DNA of 64,000 bases from JBNKFV01 sp050290265 (GCA_050290265.1 JBNKHI010000006.1:1-64000); one strand, 5' to 3'; shown: positions 25,630 to 36,084, counted from the first letter of the stretch. The notes: generated by a model from the letters alone, not told the origin. Numbers and translations are program-made.

Positions 25630-27906
25630 TTACCAGTTGTACTTAAAGCTAGCTCCGTAGGTCACAGGAGGTGCATAGTAGGAAGTGACACCCAAGCTAC
25701 CCAGATCCAAGGTATAAGCTTTATATTCTTCATCAAAAACGTTTTTAACAAAGGCAGCTACTGAATACTTTTCATCTGCGCTGGTAAACGAAAGTCGAGC
25801 ATTAGTAACATTGTAGGCTTTTTGGATAGTGCCCGGCCCGTTGGTCAACTCAAGATACTGATCATCATTCCAAACGCCATCGAGCTGCGCAGCAACATTG
25901 CCACCACTCACATCCCAATTGTAACGCGCCAAGTAATTGAAGCTAAACTTTGGAGCGTTCGGCATTTCGGCATTTAAAATAGGGTCCGACGGAACACCGA
26001 ATACCCCTGGACCAGTGACTTGATCAACTTCTGTTTCGAGATAAGAAAGACCGAAATTGAAGTCCCAATTGTTGCCGGGCATCCACACCAATTCCAGCTC
26101 ACCACCATAAACTGACGCATCGCTATTTTCGACTAACGGCGCACCACCTGCCAAAGAGAAGGCTTGATAGTCATTGTAGTCATAATAGAAAGCGGTACCA
26201 TTGATACGCATTGCAGAATCGGGCAGGTCTGCTTTAAAACCTACCTCATAGGAATATAAGACTTCTTCCCCATGCTGAAAGTTTGCAGCTGTAATGTTGT
26301 CGCCAATCGACGCGGTGAAGTTACCACCTTTAATACCACGATTAATCGATCCAAAAATTAGCAAATCGTCAGACGCATGGTAATCCAGCGCTATACGCCC
26401 AGCCCAATCACCGTAATCAACCGTTGTCGCGTTAGGCACTTGCGCATCAAACTCTTCATCGGTATCGACAACAATAGGCGTAGGATTGTAATCATCCGCG
26501 TAAGCTAATACGAAGTCCATATCTTTGTCATCTTGTGACCAGCGAAGACCTGTTGTCAGCATTAAATCGTCGGTTAGGTCAAACTCAAATTGCCCAAACA
26601 CGGACCAATTGGTTGAGTCCAGTTTCCAGTTGTGCAACGTAGTGGCTCCAGCAAAAGCATCTCCCGGATAGCCAGTGCCCAAACCGGTTAAGTCAGCACC
26701 CGGAGCACGATCTGTCACCAAAATACCGTATAAAGCTGGGGCACCCGCAATCGGTGAAAATTCGTCAATACCGATGTCGAGATAAAACCCACCAGCCTGC
26801 CAACGCATATTGTCAGAACTACCTGAGAAGCGGAGTTCTTGCGACCATTGACGATATTCCGCTGTCGTTTGTAGAATAACAATGTCGTCAGGCAATGCGT
26901 CACCATCTTCCAGATAATCTTTATCCAATGCGGTGTAATTAGTAATCGAGACCATCTCGACATCATCGCTCAAATCATAATTAAACTTGGCTTGCGCGAT
27001 AGTAACGTCTCGATCAAGGTAACCGGCAATATTACCCAGGTGCTTGTGTACATCACCCGCTGCGGTACCAGGCTCTTTCAAAGAACGGCCATACTGGTCA
27101 ACCAAACAATCAACCCCATTGCTCGCAAACGGACAATTTTCAAAGGCATAACCACCGGTAGGCACTTTGTTGTCTTCTGAATACTTGAGCCAAAAATCGC
27201 CCATCAACTTATCAGAAAAATCGACTTGCAAGTTACCGCGAATCGCATAACCATCTGCACCACCAATATCAGATGCACCGGGTATAAGCCCTTCGATATA
27301 ACCATCCGCCTCTTCCCAGCGTGCAGCAAGACGCCCACGAACATTGTCAGCCAAACCACCGCCTACAGCCATTTCTACGCTGCGACGATTATAAGAAGCC
27401 GCACCGACTTCAACATAGCCATTCAATTCATCGCTATCAGCGCCCTGGCTGATGTAGTGAACGAGGCCTCCTGTCGCATTTCGCCCAAACAGTGTGCCCT
27501 GTGGACCGCGTAATATTTCTGTGCGCTTTATATCAAATAATTGGCCACTGATACCGTTCAGGCTGCCCATATAGGCATCGTCCATGTAAACGGCGACCGG
27601 CGCTTCCAGATTGTCTTGGAAATTGTTCTGTGAAATGCCACGCAGGTTAAATATTGTAACGTTTGGCGACCAAGCGTTAACCTGTAAACCGGGCACTTGT
27701 TGCGTAATTTCAGTAGTGTCATTCAACCCGAGCGCTTTTAACTGATCACCGGAAAAAGCCGTTACGGAAACACTGATATCTTGTGCGCTTTCTTCTTTTT
27801 TCTGCGCAGTGACCACGATCTCTTCAAAGACCTCAGCCGCCAATGAGCCTGAAAAAGAGGCGATAGCGAAACTTGTTAGCAAACACAATTTATTTTTCTT
27901 AAACAT
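25630..27906 (-). CDS. TonB-dependent outer-membrane receptor
   Basis: About 758 residues. A signal peptide (FKKNKLCLLTSFAIASFSGSLA) is followed by a TonB-box-like EEIVVTAQKKEES, a plug domain (about 45-160, with LRGPQGTLFGRNATGG) and a 22-strand barrel that ends in the aromatic-ended strand YGASFKYNW. This is the IroN/CirA-like class used by marine bacteria for organic substrates as well as siderophores. GGGGA stands eight bases before the ATG at 27906, so it is preferred over the ATG at 27915. It is divergent from a LysR regulator and followed by an MFS transporter, suggesting uptake of a carbon source. Confidence 0.93.
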   Translation of the reverse strand: MFKKNKLCLLTSFAIASFSGSLAAEVFEEIVVTAQKKEESAQDISVSVTAFSGDQLKALGLNDTTEITQQVPGLQVNAWSPNVTIFNLRGISQNNFQDNLEAPVAVYMDDAYMGSLNGISGQLFDIKRTEILRGPQGTLFGRNATGGLVHYISQGADSDELNGYVEVGAASYNRRSVEMAVGGGLADNVRGRLAARWEEADGYIEGLIPGASDIGGADGYAIRGNLQVDFSDKLMGDFWLKYSEDNKVPTGGYAFENCPFASNGVDCLVDQYGRSLKEPGTAAGDVHKHLGNIAGYLDRDVTIAQAKFNYDLSDDVEMVSITNYTALDKDYLEDGDALPDDIVILQTTAEYRQWSQELRFSGSSDNMRWQAGGFYLDIGIDEFSPIAGAPALYGILVTDRAPGADLTGLGTGYPGDAFAGATTLHNWKLDSTNWSVFGQFEFDLTDDLMLTTGLRWSQDDKDMDFVLAYADDYNPTPIVVDTDEEFDAQVPNATTVDYGDWAGRIALDYHASDDLLIFGSINRGIKGGNFTASIGDNITAANFQHGEEVLYSYEVGFKADLPDSAMRINGTAFYYDYNDYQAFSLAGGAPLVENSDASVYGGELELVWMPGNNWDFNFGLSYLETEVDQVTGPGVFGVPSDPILNAEMPNAPKFSFNYLARYNWDVSGGNVAAQLDGVWNDDQYLELTNGPGTIQKAYNVTNARLSFTSADEKYSVAAFVKNVFDEEYKAYTLDLGSLGVTSYYAPPVTYGASFKYNW

Positions 27907-28827
27907 AAATCTCATCCCCAGATGTTTTTATCAAACAGTGACTACTATGTAATAAAAATTATTCCGGCTTTGCCCACCTTCGTCCTAAAGGACAAAAGCA
28001 CACCGGTTTTATTTTGCTTTAACGTGATGGCAAAAAAATAGTACGTTTGAAGAGTTCCCGCGAACAACAGCTAATAAACAAACGAACTGTTCAATATCTG
28101 CAACGATGAAAATGCAGCACTCAAAGCATCATTTTGGATCACGACTGGATTCAATGCTTTTTCAGGACAAATAGATGGCACTCAAATAGCCGCACACGCC
28201 CACTGTTAATACGCAAGACTAAGTAAAGCGAGGGTCAATAAAGGCCAATTAACTAATCTGTAGCGATTGTTTATCCAGTCGAGCGCCCAGTAACCGGGGA
28301 CATTGGAGGCTAAATCCGCTAGAAAATCGGTTACTCAGTACCTTTTCCCATATGAAAGACGCACTACATTAGGGCAAAATGACAGTGAAATTCTCTCTCT
28401 TTATTTCAATTCATTATCAATAGCGACATGTGCAACATGGCGCGATTAGCAGCCTTTAGTTCCAAACTTCAGAGAAATAACCCTGTATCAGAGGATACAG
28501 CCAGCCAAAACAACATAAAGATAAGCGAATAAATCAATACTGGTCCGCCGCATGTTGTACAAGACTGTCTTTAATATAGACAGCGTTAGCCTGAAGGTAT
28601 GGGGCATGGGCACCCTAAGAGCTTATAGACGAAAATCTTGCACACCCTGAGCAACGCTGTTTTCGCACTCACATAAACGGTTCTACCGTGAATCAAAAAT
28701 ATAGGCAGTACTTGCCACCTATACTCCAGCACAATAATGTCATTTTTCTTTCCATCAGTGCTAATATTGCAACAATCAAAAAATAATTAAGATTTATTCG
28801 ATCCACATCACAGGTGAATTACAGGTT
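27907..28827. other. 912-bp non-coding region between TonB receptor and LysR gene
   Basis: The longest gap in the window. I read all frames and found no gene fragment with recognisable similarity, no tRNA-like fold and no long repeat. Only a short inverted repeat (CTGTCT 28565-28570 with AGACAG 28578-28583) stands out. It should contain the receptor promoter and the LysR promoter. Confidence 0.4.
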
Positions 28828-29745
28828 ATGCGCAATAACGTTTATTTACACAATCTTCCAGCACTGGTTGTCTTCGCAACTGTGGTAGATAAAGGCAATC
28901 TAACCAAGGCTGCCGAGGAACTAGTATGCTCGAAAGCGGCAGTCAGCAGACACATTTCCAACCTGGAAGAGCGCATTGGTTTTAAGTTACTACACCGAAC
29001 AACCCGGCAAGTATCACTGACACAACAAGGCAAAGAGTTATACGAGTGCTGCTCCAACATTATTAATTCAATGGAGGAAGCCAACCTCCTCATTGAAGGT
29101 ATCATCACTGAGCCTAGAGGCGCACTCAGGATCACCGCACCGCTGGCTTTTACCTTGCTCAAAACCAAAGAGGCTATTCCGCGCTATATAAAAAAATATG
29201 AGCAAGTTTCAGTTGAATTAACACTTGCAGATCATGAGGTAGATTTGTTACCGGAAGGGTTCCATCTGGCCTTTTGGGTGGGCGAAGCCTATGACCCCAC
29301 TTTTAAAAAGGTGAGAGTGCACACTTTTAAGAAGATTATTTGTGCTTCACCAGAATACCTTCAGGCACACGGCACACCATTAACCCCCGAAGACTTGCTC
29401 AAACACAACTGCATCCAAGAAGAGCACCAGGGTAAAGTTGCGAGCTGGATTTTAGGCCCGAAGAACATCATCAATGTTAATGGCAATACGCTGAAAACCA
29501 ATAGTGGCCGAGTCGCACGCGAAGGTGCACTAGCCGGACTTGGTATAGCCTACCTGCCAAGCTACCTGGTTGATGAGGATTTAGCTTCTGGCACACTCGT
29601 GTCCTTGCTGGAGGAACATGTCACGGTCGATTTACCGCTCTATATTCTTTATCCGGAAAGTCACCACCACATGGCAAAAGTCTTGTCATTTGTAGATTGC
29701 GTTTTAGAAATGCACAACATTACAAAAGACAATAAACCAACTTAA
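28828..29745 (+). CDS. LysR family transcriptional regulator
   Basis: 305 residues, standard length. The winged HTH is at about residues 8-66 (LVVFATVVDKGNLTKAAEEL, then SKAAVSRHISNLEERIGF), followed by the type 2 periplasmic-binding-like effector domain. It belongs to the group in which one protein acts near its own divergent target. The divergent neighbour is the TonB receptor 0.9 kb away; the convergent neighbour is the APC permease. Either could be the target. Confidence 0.9.
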   Translation: MRNNVYLHNLPALVVFATVVDKGNLTKAAEELVCSKAAVSRHISNLEERIGFKLLHRTTRQVSLTQQGKELYECCSNIINSMEEANLLIEGIITEPRGALRITAPLAFTLLKTKEAIPRYIKKYEQVSVELTLADHEVDLLPEGFHLAFWVGEAYDPTFKKVRVHTFKKIICASPEYLQAHGTPLTPEDLLKHNCIQEEHQGKVASWILGPKNIINVNGNTLKTNSGRVAREGALAGLGIAYLPSYLVDEDLASGTLVSLLEEHVTVDLPLYILYPESHHHMAKVLSFVDCVLEMHNITKDNKPT

Positions 29746-29907
29746 GTATGTTAGGTAACGTTGACGCTTTTCAGCATTTCTCAACGCAACCTATTTGTTT
29801 GCAACAGCTAAATCGATGTTTACAAAACAGCTTTTTAATAAAGCGATCTTTTAATCAATACATGACAGAATAAATATTGATTACATTCTCTTCTTCTACT
29901 TTTAATA

Positions 29908-29948
29908 GTGTTGTGCAGATCCAGCAATCACTTCACGCTGCACAACAC
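29908..29948. terminator. hairpin between convergent LysR and APC genes
   Basis: GTGTTGTGCAG (29908-29918) and CTGCACAACAC (29938-29948) form a perfect 11-bp stem with a 19-nt loop. Neither strand has a good T-run. Its place between two convergent stops suggests a shared 3' structure. Confidence 0.4.
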
Positions 29949-29969
29949 CCCTGCCCGCATGACACCAAA

Positions 29970-31376
29970 TTACGATTCTTGCATTTCTTCTCGCATAATT
30001 TTTTCAGTACTCTCAGCACCGTAGCGATAGCGGGCAAAGCTGTAAAGTACTACACCGGTAAGCATCCAGCCTAAAAAAATCGCCCACTCATGCGGCCACA
30101 GCAAAGCAGATGGGCTACCCGGCATATACATAAAGCCCAGCATAACGGAAAACAGCAAAGCGAAACCGCCAACCAGTTTGCCCCAGGGCAACCGATACGG
30201 GCGCACTAAATCTGGCTCACGCTTACGTAGAACCAAAAAGGATAAAGCAACCATTGCATAAGCAATCACGATACCCAAGCCTCCGGCGTCAACCAACCAC
30301 ACCATACTTTTTCGACCAGCGAGAGGCGCCAGCATTGAAAGACCACCAAGTAACAAAATTGCGTTAGTGGGCGTATTGTATTTTGGGTGTAGTTTTGCCA
30401 GAAAAAGTGGCAACATCCTGGCATGAGCCAACGCATAAATCGCACGACTTCCACCAACTAAAAAAGCATTCCAGCTGGTAATAATCCCGGCCACACCGGC
30501 CATTACCATAAGCTTACCAGCCCATACGCCACCAAAAATAACATCCATCGCATCAGGCACGGCCAAACTACTATTGCCTAGCTGAGATTGAGGGAGGGCT
30601 AATGATAAACCGAAAATAATCATGATATACCAGGCTACTGCCATGGCTACGGAAACAACAATTAGTTTACCAATCAGTTTAAACGGTAAATTGATTTCTT
30701 CAGCAGCTTGGGGGATAACATCGAAGCCTACAAACATAAACGGCACCATAATTAGGACAGCCAGGACACCTTTTGCACCGTCAACGAATAGAGGCTCCAT
30801 AGTCTGGAACGATCCTTCGAATAACGCCCCAGTAAAGAACATTAATCCAACGGCTAAAATCAATACTGTAACCACTTTTTGTAATAGAGCAGCAGTGCTA
30901 ATACCGAAATAATTAATGACAGTCATTGCAACTGCCCCACCAGCGCCGACAGCTACCCAACTGGCATAAACATCCCATCCTGCCACAGACCACAAATACC
31001 CAACTTTATAATTCGGAAACAAGTGCTCAACAACCGTGGGTAGTGCAACAGCCTCAAAGGCAACAACGGAGGCATAGCCGAGAATAATAGCCCACGTGCA
31101 GACAAAGGAACCAACAGCTCCCAGGGCGCGAAAACTGTATACATGCTCGCCACCCACCTGTGGCATTGCGGATGCGAGCTCGGCATAAACCAAGCCAATT
31201 AATATAATGGCTACGCCACCCAGCGCAAACGCCGCAATAGCACCCAGGGCGCCCGCAGATTGAACCCAGCCTCCGGCAAGTACTATCCAGCCCCAACCGA
31301 TCATTGCGCCAAACCCCAGCGCTAACACATCCTTAGTTCCCAAGACACGTAGTAACTCACCCTTTGGTACACTCAT
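29970..31376 (-). CDS. APC family amino acid/amine permease
   Basis: 468 residues with twelve hydrophobic helices. The first helix carries the unwound substrate-binding motif GFGAMIGWGWIVLAGG, and helix 6 has the GFDVIPQAAEE segment found in amino acid and polyamine carriers of the APC superfamily. Its ribosome-binding site AAGGGGGAG lies inside the end of an upstream short reading frame whose TAA directly touches this ATG, so translation is coupled. The substrate may be an amino acid or amine feeding the transaminase modules in this window; that is inference. Confidence 0.9.
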   Translation of the reverse strand: MSVPKGELLRVLGTKDVLALGFGAMIGWGWIVLAGGWVQSAGALGAIAAFALGGVAIILIGLVYAELASAMPQVGGEHVYSFRALGAVGSFVCTWAIILGYASVVAFEAVALPTVVEHLFPNYKVGYLWSVAGWDVYASWVAVGAGGAVAMTVINYFGISTAALLQKVVTVLILAVGLMFFTGALFEGSFQTMEPLFVDGAKGVLAVLIMVPFMFVGFDVIPQAAEEINLPFKLIGKLIVVSVAMAVAWYIMIIFGLSLALPQSQLGNSSLAVPDAMDVIFGGVWAGKLMVMAGVAGIITSWNAFLVGGSRAIYALAHARMLPLFLAKLHPKYNTPTNAILLLGGLSMLAPLAGRKSMVWLVDAGGLGIVIAYAMVALSFLVLRKREPDLVRPYRLPWGKLVGGFALLFSVMLGFMYMPGSPSALLWPHEWAIFLGWMLTGVVLYSFARYRYGAESTEKIMREEMQES

Positions 31377-31472
31377 TTACTCCCCCTTGATTCGGCCCAC
31401 CATATAATCAGACGTCATACAAATAATCATATTGATCAACATAAACATTAGCGCCGTAAAAAACAAGAACAT
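31377..31472 (-). CDS. 31-residue membrane peptide coupled to the APC permease
   Basis: From the ATG at 31472 (with AGAGAG just upstream) the frame encodes a short peptide of one hydrophobic helix, MFLFFTALMFMLINMIICM, then a polar tail ending RIKGE. The TAA is immediately followed by the permease ATG, and the codons for KGE form the permease ribosome-binding site. A longer frame opens at 31565 but its extra residues look random. It may be a small accessory subunit of the carrier, like other single-helix transporter partners, or a leader peptide that sets permease translation. It has no family I can name. Confidence 0.55.
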   Translation of the reverse strand: MFLFFTALMFMLINMIICMTSDYMVGRIKGE

Positions 31473-31651
31473 ATTCTCTCTGCCGTAACTGTGAAATAAC
31501 GGGAACCTTAACTCAGCCAAAACCCAGTGACGCATAAAGTACGACGCAACTAAAGGGTGACGCATACTCTTATAACGTCTTCCGGTAAAGAGTAAGATGC
31601 CCTGCTCCGATGACGCAAACGTGCCGCTAACCTGTATCTATGAGGTAGAAA

Positions 31652-32809
31652 ATGGACCCTGAGAAAAAAAAGGGTAATATCCAGCTTATTCTAGTGATTT
31701 GTTTTATTTTGGGTGCCTTCGCTGTATCAAAACTATTGCAAACGACCTATGAACCACCAGGTAAGAATGAATCCGCAGACCGAATATTAGTGGTAGAAAC
31801 CGCTACCATTCAGCCCGGCAGTCACCGTTTAACCTTCAATATCAGTGGCGTTGTTGAAGCCAGAAGCATTATCAAGATTGTACCCGAGGCCACTGGCCGA
31901 GTTGTGGCGGTTCACGATGCATTTTTCACTGGCGGTGCCTTTTCCGCTGGCGAAACGTTATTTCAAATTGATCCTCGAGACTACCAGCAAGCCGTTGCTC
32001 AACGACAAGCCGACGTCGAACGCCTGCAAGCTGCGCTCGAACTCTCTCAAGCCGAAGTGAATGCCGCAAGTGCCGACTGGAAACAAGTCCATGGCAACAA
32101 ACCCATTCCCGCACTGGTAGCGAAAGAACCGCAGCTCAAACAGGCCAAAGCAAACTTAATGGCCGCCATCTCACAACTAAAAACCGCACAACTTAACCTG
32201 GAACGTACCCATTTTGCGCTACCGTTCAATGGACGAGTACTTAGCAGTGACATCGCTAAGGGCCAATACATCAAGGCAGGCCAGTCATACGGGGAGGTAT
32301 TTGATATTGCTTCGCTCGAAGTTAAAGCCTCGCTGGAAAGCAACCACCTTGAATGGCTACTGGCTGCAACAGAACCCGACATCACATTTTCTGGCAAATA
32401 TCTTGGTCAAACATTTCACTACAAAGGCACCTTAAAACGCCAGGCAGCAGCACTGGATACGAGCACACGCTTTGCGACTATTAGCTTCGGCATTGATGAC
32501 ATGTCTGCAGATCTGTTACCGGGAGTATTTACGGATATCGAAGTCAAAGGCCAAAAGATCGACAACGTTATGCTCCTCCCCCTCTCGGCTATGCAGTCAC
32601 AAGGTATTGTCTGGATTGTGCGAAACAATATCTTGGAGCGCTGGCAACCTGAGGTGATTTATACCGGCACAAATCACATAGCTGTAAAAGGAAAAAATGC
32701 GCCCATTGCGGTAGTGACCAGCCGGGTAGCCGGTGGCTCATCGGGCATGCAAGTATCTGTTGCGGGCAATAGTGATTATAACAGTGACGCAGAGGCCGGT
32801 AATGACTAA
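31652..32809 (+). CDS. RND efflux periplasmic adaptor (HlyD/MFP family)
   Basis: 385 residues. An N-terminal membrane anchor (about 9-26) without lipobox is followed by the first half of the lipoyl domain (ISGVVEARSIIKIVPEATGRV), a long helical hairpin (about 115-190, alanine- and glutamine-rich), the second lipoyl half (LPFNGRVLSSDIAKGQYIKAGQ) and a beta-barrel. GAGGT precedes the ATG. It overlaps the next gene by eight bases (ATGACTAA), so adaptor and pump are co-translated. No outer-membrane channel gene is next to it. Confidence 0.92.
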   Translation: MDPEKKKGNIQLILVICFILGAFAVSKLLQTTYEPPGKNESADRILVVETATIQPGSHRLTFNISGVVEARSIIKIVPEATGRVVAVHDAFFTGGAFSAGETLFQIDPRDYQQAVAQRQADVERLQAALELSQAEVNAASADWKQVHGNKPIPALVAKEPQLKQAKANLMAAISQLKTAQLNLERTHFALPFNGRVLSSDIAKGQYIKAGQSYGEVFDIASLEVKASLESNHLEWLLAATEPDITFSGKYLGQTFHYKGTLKRQAAALDTSTRFATISFGIDDMSADLLPGVFTDIEVKGQKIDNVMLLPLSAMQSQGIVWIVRNNILERWQPEVIYTGTNHIAVKGKNAPIAVVTSRVAGGSSGMQVSVAGNSDYNSDAEAGND

Positions 32810-35800
32810 TCAAACCGACTCTCGTGGAGGCCTAATTAATTGGTTTATCCATAACCATGTCGCCGCCAATATTTTAATGATGCTCTTTATCATTGGCGGT
32901 ATCCTCGGCGTAAAGGCCATGCGCACGGAAACTTTCCCATCTATTGATCCAAGACTTATTACCGTAAGCGTCGTCTACCCAGGCGCCACACCCTACGAAG
33001 TCGCTGATGCCATCACTCGTCGTGTCGAAGAAGACCTGGTAGGCATCGAAGGTGTCAAACGTGTCTCTTCAATTGCGTCCGAAGGTGCCGGTATTATCAA
33101 TGTGGAATTACTCGACTTCGCCAATGCCGATGATGTTTATAATGATGTAGAAACTGCGGTTAATAGCTTGATTGATTTTCCACCGGAAAATGCGGAACGG
33201 CCGATCATTAAGAAAGCGCGGGTAACACCCAATGTGATGACATTAGCGATCCATGGCAATGTTAATGATTTCACCCTGAAATACTGGGCGGAAACCATTG
33301 AAGATGAAATCCGCCAGATCTCTGGAGTAGCGGTTACCAACCTGAGCGGCATTAAAGACTACGAAATTTCAGTTGAGATTACCGAATCAGCACTGCAACA
33401 ATACAATTTATCATTTGATGATATAGCGACTGCAATTCGCAATTTTTCCACCGATGTGCCCGCAGGAACCATTGAATCCCAGCAAGGTGAGATCTTACTG
33501 CGCGTACAGGAAAAACGTTATACCGGCGAAGAATTTGGCAACATCGTCATACGCACGCTAGAAGATGGATCTGCACTGCGCCTGAAAGATATTGCTACCG
33601 TCATCGATGGATTTAAAGATATCAATCTGATCAGTAGGTTCAATAATGAACCCGCTGCACTCATTGATGTTAAGCGCAGCAGTACCAGCGACACACTCAC
33701 CGTCGCCAAAAATTTGCACAGTTACCTGGACACAGTTGAACTCCCCAGCGGCCTGAATCTGTCAATACAACAAGACGAAACCCGTGTATTGAAAGATCGC
33801 ATTAGTCTAATGCTACGTAACGGTGTTATCGGTTTTATGCTGGTATTCCTAATATTGTTACTGTTCCTTGATCTTAAATTAGCGTTTTGGACCAGCGCGG
33901 CTATCCCGATATCATTTTTAGGTGGACTAATGATCCTGCAATTTATGGGTTACAGCCTAAACATGATTTCGTTGTTCGCCCTCATCGTGGTACTCGGTAT
34001 CGTTGTGGACGACGGTATCGTTACCAGCGAAAGTATTTTCGAAGCCCAAAGTAAAAACCCAGGCGACCCCGATGCAGTTAAACATGGCGTTACCGCTGTA
34101 ATTGCACCGGTAACTATTGGCGTGGCGACTACGATGGCAGCCTTTGCCCCGCTCATTTTCAGTACGGGCACGCTGGGGCAAATCATCGGCATTATCCCGA
34201 TTGTGGTGATCTCTATTTTGTTGGTTTCATTGCTAGAAGCCTATTTTATTTTGCCATCACACCTAGCCTATCCGGGAACCTGGAGCAAAGGCATCATGGC
34301 TGACTTACGTGACAAGTTCGCGTATAAGCTCAATTATTTTATCGAAAACAAGTTGGGCCCTGCCATTGCATTCGCACTGCGCTGGCGCTACGCCACTATG
34401 GCAGGTTTTCTGGCCGTACTCATTATTACCATGAGCTTGCTCACATCCGGTGTTGTGCGGTTCATATTTTTTCCCAACATTGAGGGCGACCGAATCACCA
34501 TCAATGTTGAAATGCCTCTGGGCACGCCTTTTGACGTGACAAAAAATACTGTACTGGCCATCGAGAAAGATGCGTTGGCCGTGCGCAAAGAGTTGGATAG
34601 CAACAGTGACCATAGTGCCTTTGAAAGCATCTCTGTCACTATCGGCCAGTCATTATCAGGTTCGTCCCCCTTAGGTGGCGGGTCCACACAAGCATCCAGC
34701 CATATTGGCCAAATCAGGATACAGCTGGTGCCTTCAGATTTTCGCGATTTATCTTCGTCTGAAATTGAAACCAAAATACGTAACCGTATCGGCAACATAC
34801 CTAATATTAAAAAACTGGAATTCCAAAGTTCTCTTCTTGGCGAAGAAGCTGATATAGAAATTGAATTATCTCACCCTGACGAAGCCGAGCTGAATGCCGC
34901 TGCGGAATCCTTAAAAGAAGCAATAAAAACGATAAAAGGTACCAAAGAAGTTACGGACACTTTCGAACCAGGTAAAACTGAATATGTATTCAAGCTCAAT
35001 GAGCAAGGACTGGCCGTTGGTCTAACACCTGCGCAACTGGGCAGTCAACTACGGTCAGCTTTTTACGGTTTGGAAGCCAAACGGTTTCAACGGGGCCGTT
35101 CTGAAATGGTTGTCTACGTTCGTTACCCGAAACAACAGAGAGAAAACCTGGCAACCTTGAATGAAGCGCGTATACGGCTGCCGGATGGACGACAGGTGCC
35201 ACTGAAAACCGTTGCAACAATTATTGAGCAGCAAGGGTACTCACAAATCTCAACAGTGAATGGCCGCCGAATTGTCAGTGTAAGTGCCGACGTAGACTCA
35301 TCAGTAACCACGCCCAATGCAGTAATGAAAGTGATACAAGGTAAACTGTTACCAGAACTACAGGATCGATACCACAGTTTGAATTATAGTTTTGAGGGCG
35401 AAAGCCGCGATCAACGGGAAGACCTGGCAAGCCTTTCTCGAAACATGTTGATTGCGCTGTTGTTAATCTATGTCTTATTAGGTGCCCAACTGCGTAGCTA
35501 CATTCAACCATTTATTATCATGTCAGCTATTCCGTTTGGCGTTGCAGGAGCAATACTCGGGCATTTCTTTTTAGGTTACGACCTCACCTTTGTTTCTATG
35601 TTTGGTGTTGTCGCATTAACCGGTGTCGTGGTTAACGACAGCCTGGTTCTAGTAGATTATTTGAATAGTCACTTGGAAAAAGGTAAAAGCCTGTCTGAAT
35701 CCGCAATACTCGCTGTAAAACGGCGATTCCGCCCTATTCTACTGACAACCTTGAGTACCAGTTTAGGATTACTACCGATGTTACTGGAAACCAGTATGCA

Positions 35801-35951
35801 GGCCAGATTCTTAATTCCCATGGTTATTTCCTTAGCAACGGGCATACTCTTTTCGACATTTATCGTACTGTTTTTTGTGCCCTGCCTAGTTCTACTCGTG
35901 GAAGATATTAAGCAATGGATGAAAAGGGTATTTCGTCTGCAAGGATCATAA
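32802..35951 (+). CDS. RND efflux pump inner-membrane subunit
   Basis: 1049 residues with the duplicated RND layout: TM1 near residue 20, a large periplasmic part, TM2-6, then the same again. TM4 carries the proton-relay pair in VVDDGIVTSESI, as in AcrB-like multidrug pumps. The last helices read GVVVNDSLVLVDYLN and FSTFIVLFFVPCLV. The ATG at 32802 overlaps the adaptor stop; a longer frame to 32733 is rejected because it runs through the adaptor gene. A terminator follows. Substrates are probably hydrophobic compounds, which fits a neighbourhood of aromatic catabolism. Confidence 0.93.
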   Translation: MTNQTDSRGGLINWFIHNHVAANILMMLFIIGGILGVKAMRTETFPSIDPRLITVSVVYPGATPYEVADAITRRVEEDLVGIEGVKRVSSIASEGAGIINVELLDFANADDVYNDVETAVNSLIDFPPENAERPIIKKARVTPNVMTLAIHGNVNDFTLKYWAETIEDEIRQISGVAVTNLSGIKDYEISVEITESALQQYNLSFDDIATAIRNFSTDVPAGTIESQQGEILLRVQEKRYTGEEFGNIVIRTLEDGSALRLKDIATVIDGFKDINLISRFNNEPAALIDVKRSSTSDTLTVAKNLHSYLDTVELPSGLNLSIQQDETRVLKDRISLMLRNGVIGFMLVFLILLLFLDLKLAFWTSAAIPISFLGGLMILQFMGYSLNMISLFALIVVLGIVVDDGIVTSESIFEAQSKNPGDPDAVKHGVTAVIAPVTIGVATTMAAFAPLIFSTGTLGQIIGIIPIVVISILLVSLLEAYFILPSHLAYPGTWSKGIMADLRDKFAYKLNYFIENKLGPAIAFALRWRYATMAGFLAVLIITMSLLTSGVVRFIFFPNIEGDRITINVEMPLGTPFDVTKNTVLAIEKDALAVRKELDSNSDHSAFESISVTIGQSLSGSSPLGGGSTQASSHIGQIRIQLVPSDFRDLSSSEIETKIRNRIGNIPNIKKLEFQSSLLGEEADIEIELSHPDEAELNAAAESLKEAIKTIKGTKEVTDTFEPGKTEYVFKLNEQGLAVGLTPAQLGSQLRSAFYGLEAKRFQRGRSEMVVYVRYPKQQRENLATLNEARIRLPDGRQVPLKTVATIIEQQGYSQISTVNGRRIVSVSADVDSSVTTPNAVMKVIQGKLLPELQDRYHSLNYSFEGESRDQREDLASLSRNMLIALLLIYVLLGAQLRSYIQPFIIMSAIPFGVAGAILGHFFLGYDLTFVSMFGVVALTGVVVNDSLVLVDYLNSHLEKGKSLSESAILAVKRRFRPILLTTLSTSLGLLPMLLETSMQARFLIPMVISLATGILFSTFIVLFFVPCLVLLVEDIKQWMKRVFRLQGS

Positions 35952-35958
35952 CTGAAAA

Positions 35959-36017
35959 CACAGAGCGGTGGCGTCAAATTGCGCTACCGCTGTGGCTACT
36001 TTTTATTTTTTGGCATG
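35959..36017 (+). terminator. terminator after the RND operon
   Basis: The arm starting CACAGAGCGGTGGCG (35959) folds on GCGCTACCGCTGTG (35981-35994) with a bulge and a wobble pair, followed by T-rich CTACTTTTTATTTTTT. Confidence 0.75.
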
Positions 36018-36084
36018 CGGAGAAATAAAAATGTCAGTATTACCAACTCTTCATAAGCAATAAGGCTAGAAACGGCATTCACAA

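Noticed and set aside
27907..28827. Hidden RNA gene or pseudogene in the 0.9-kb gap
   Set aside because: No cloverleaf, no extended stem and no frame with recognisable protein remnants were found on reading both strands.
32733..32801. N-terminal extension of the RND pump
   Set aside because: It lies wholly within the adaptor gene in another frame; the ATG at 32802, in an ATGACTAA overlap, is the natural start.
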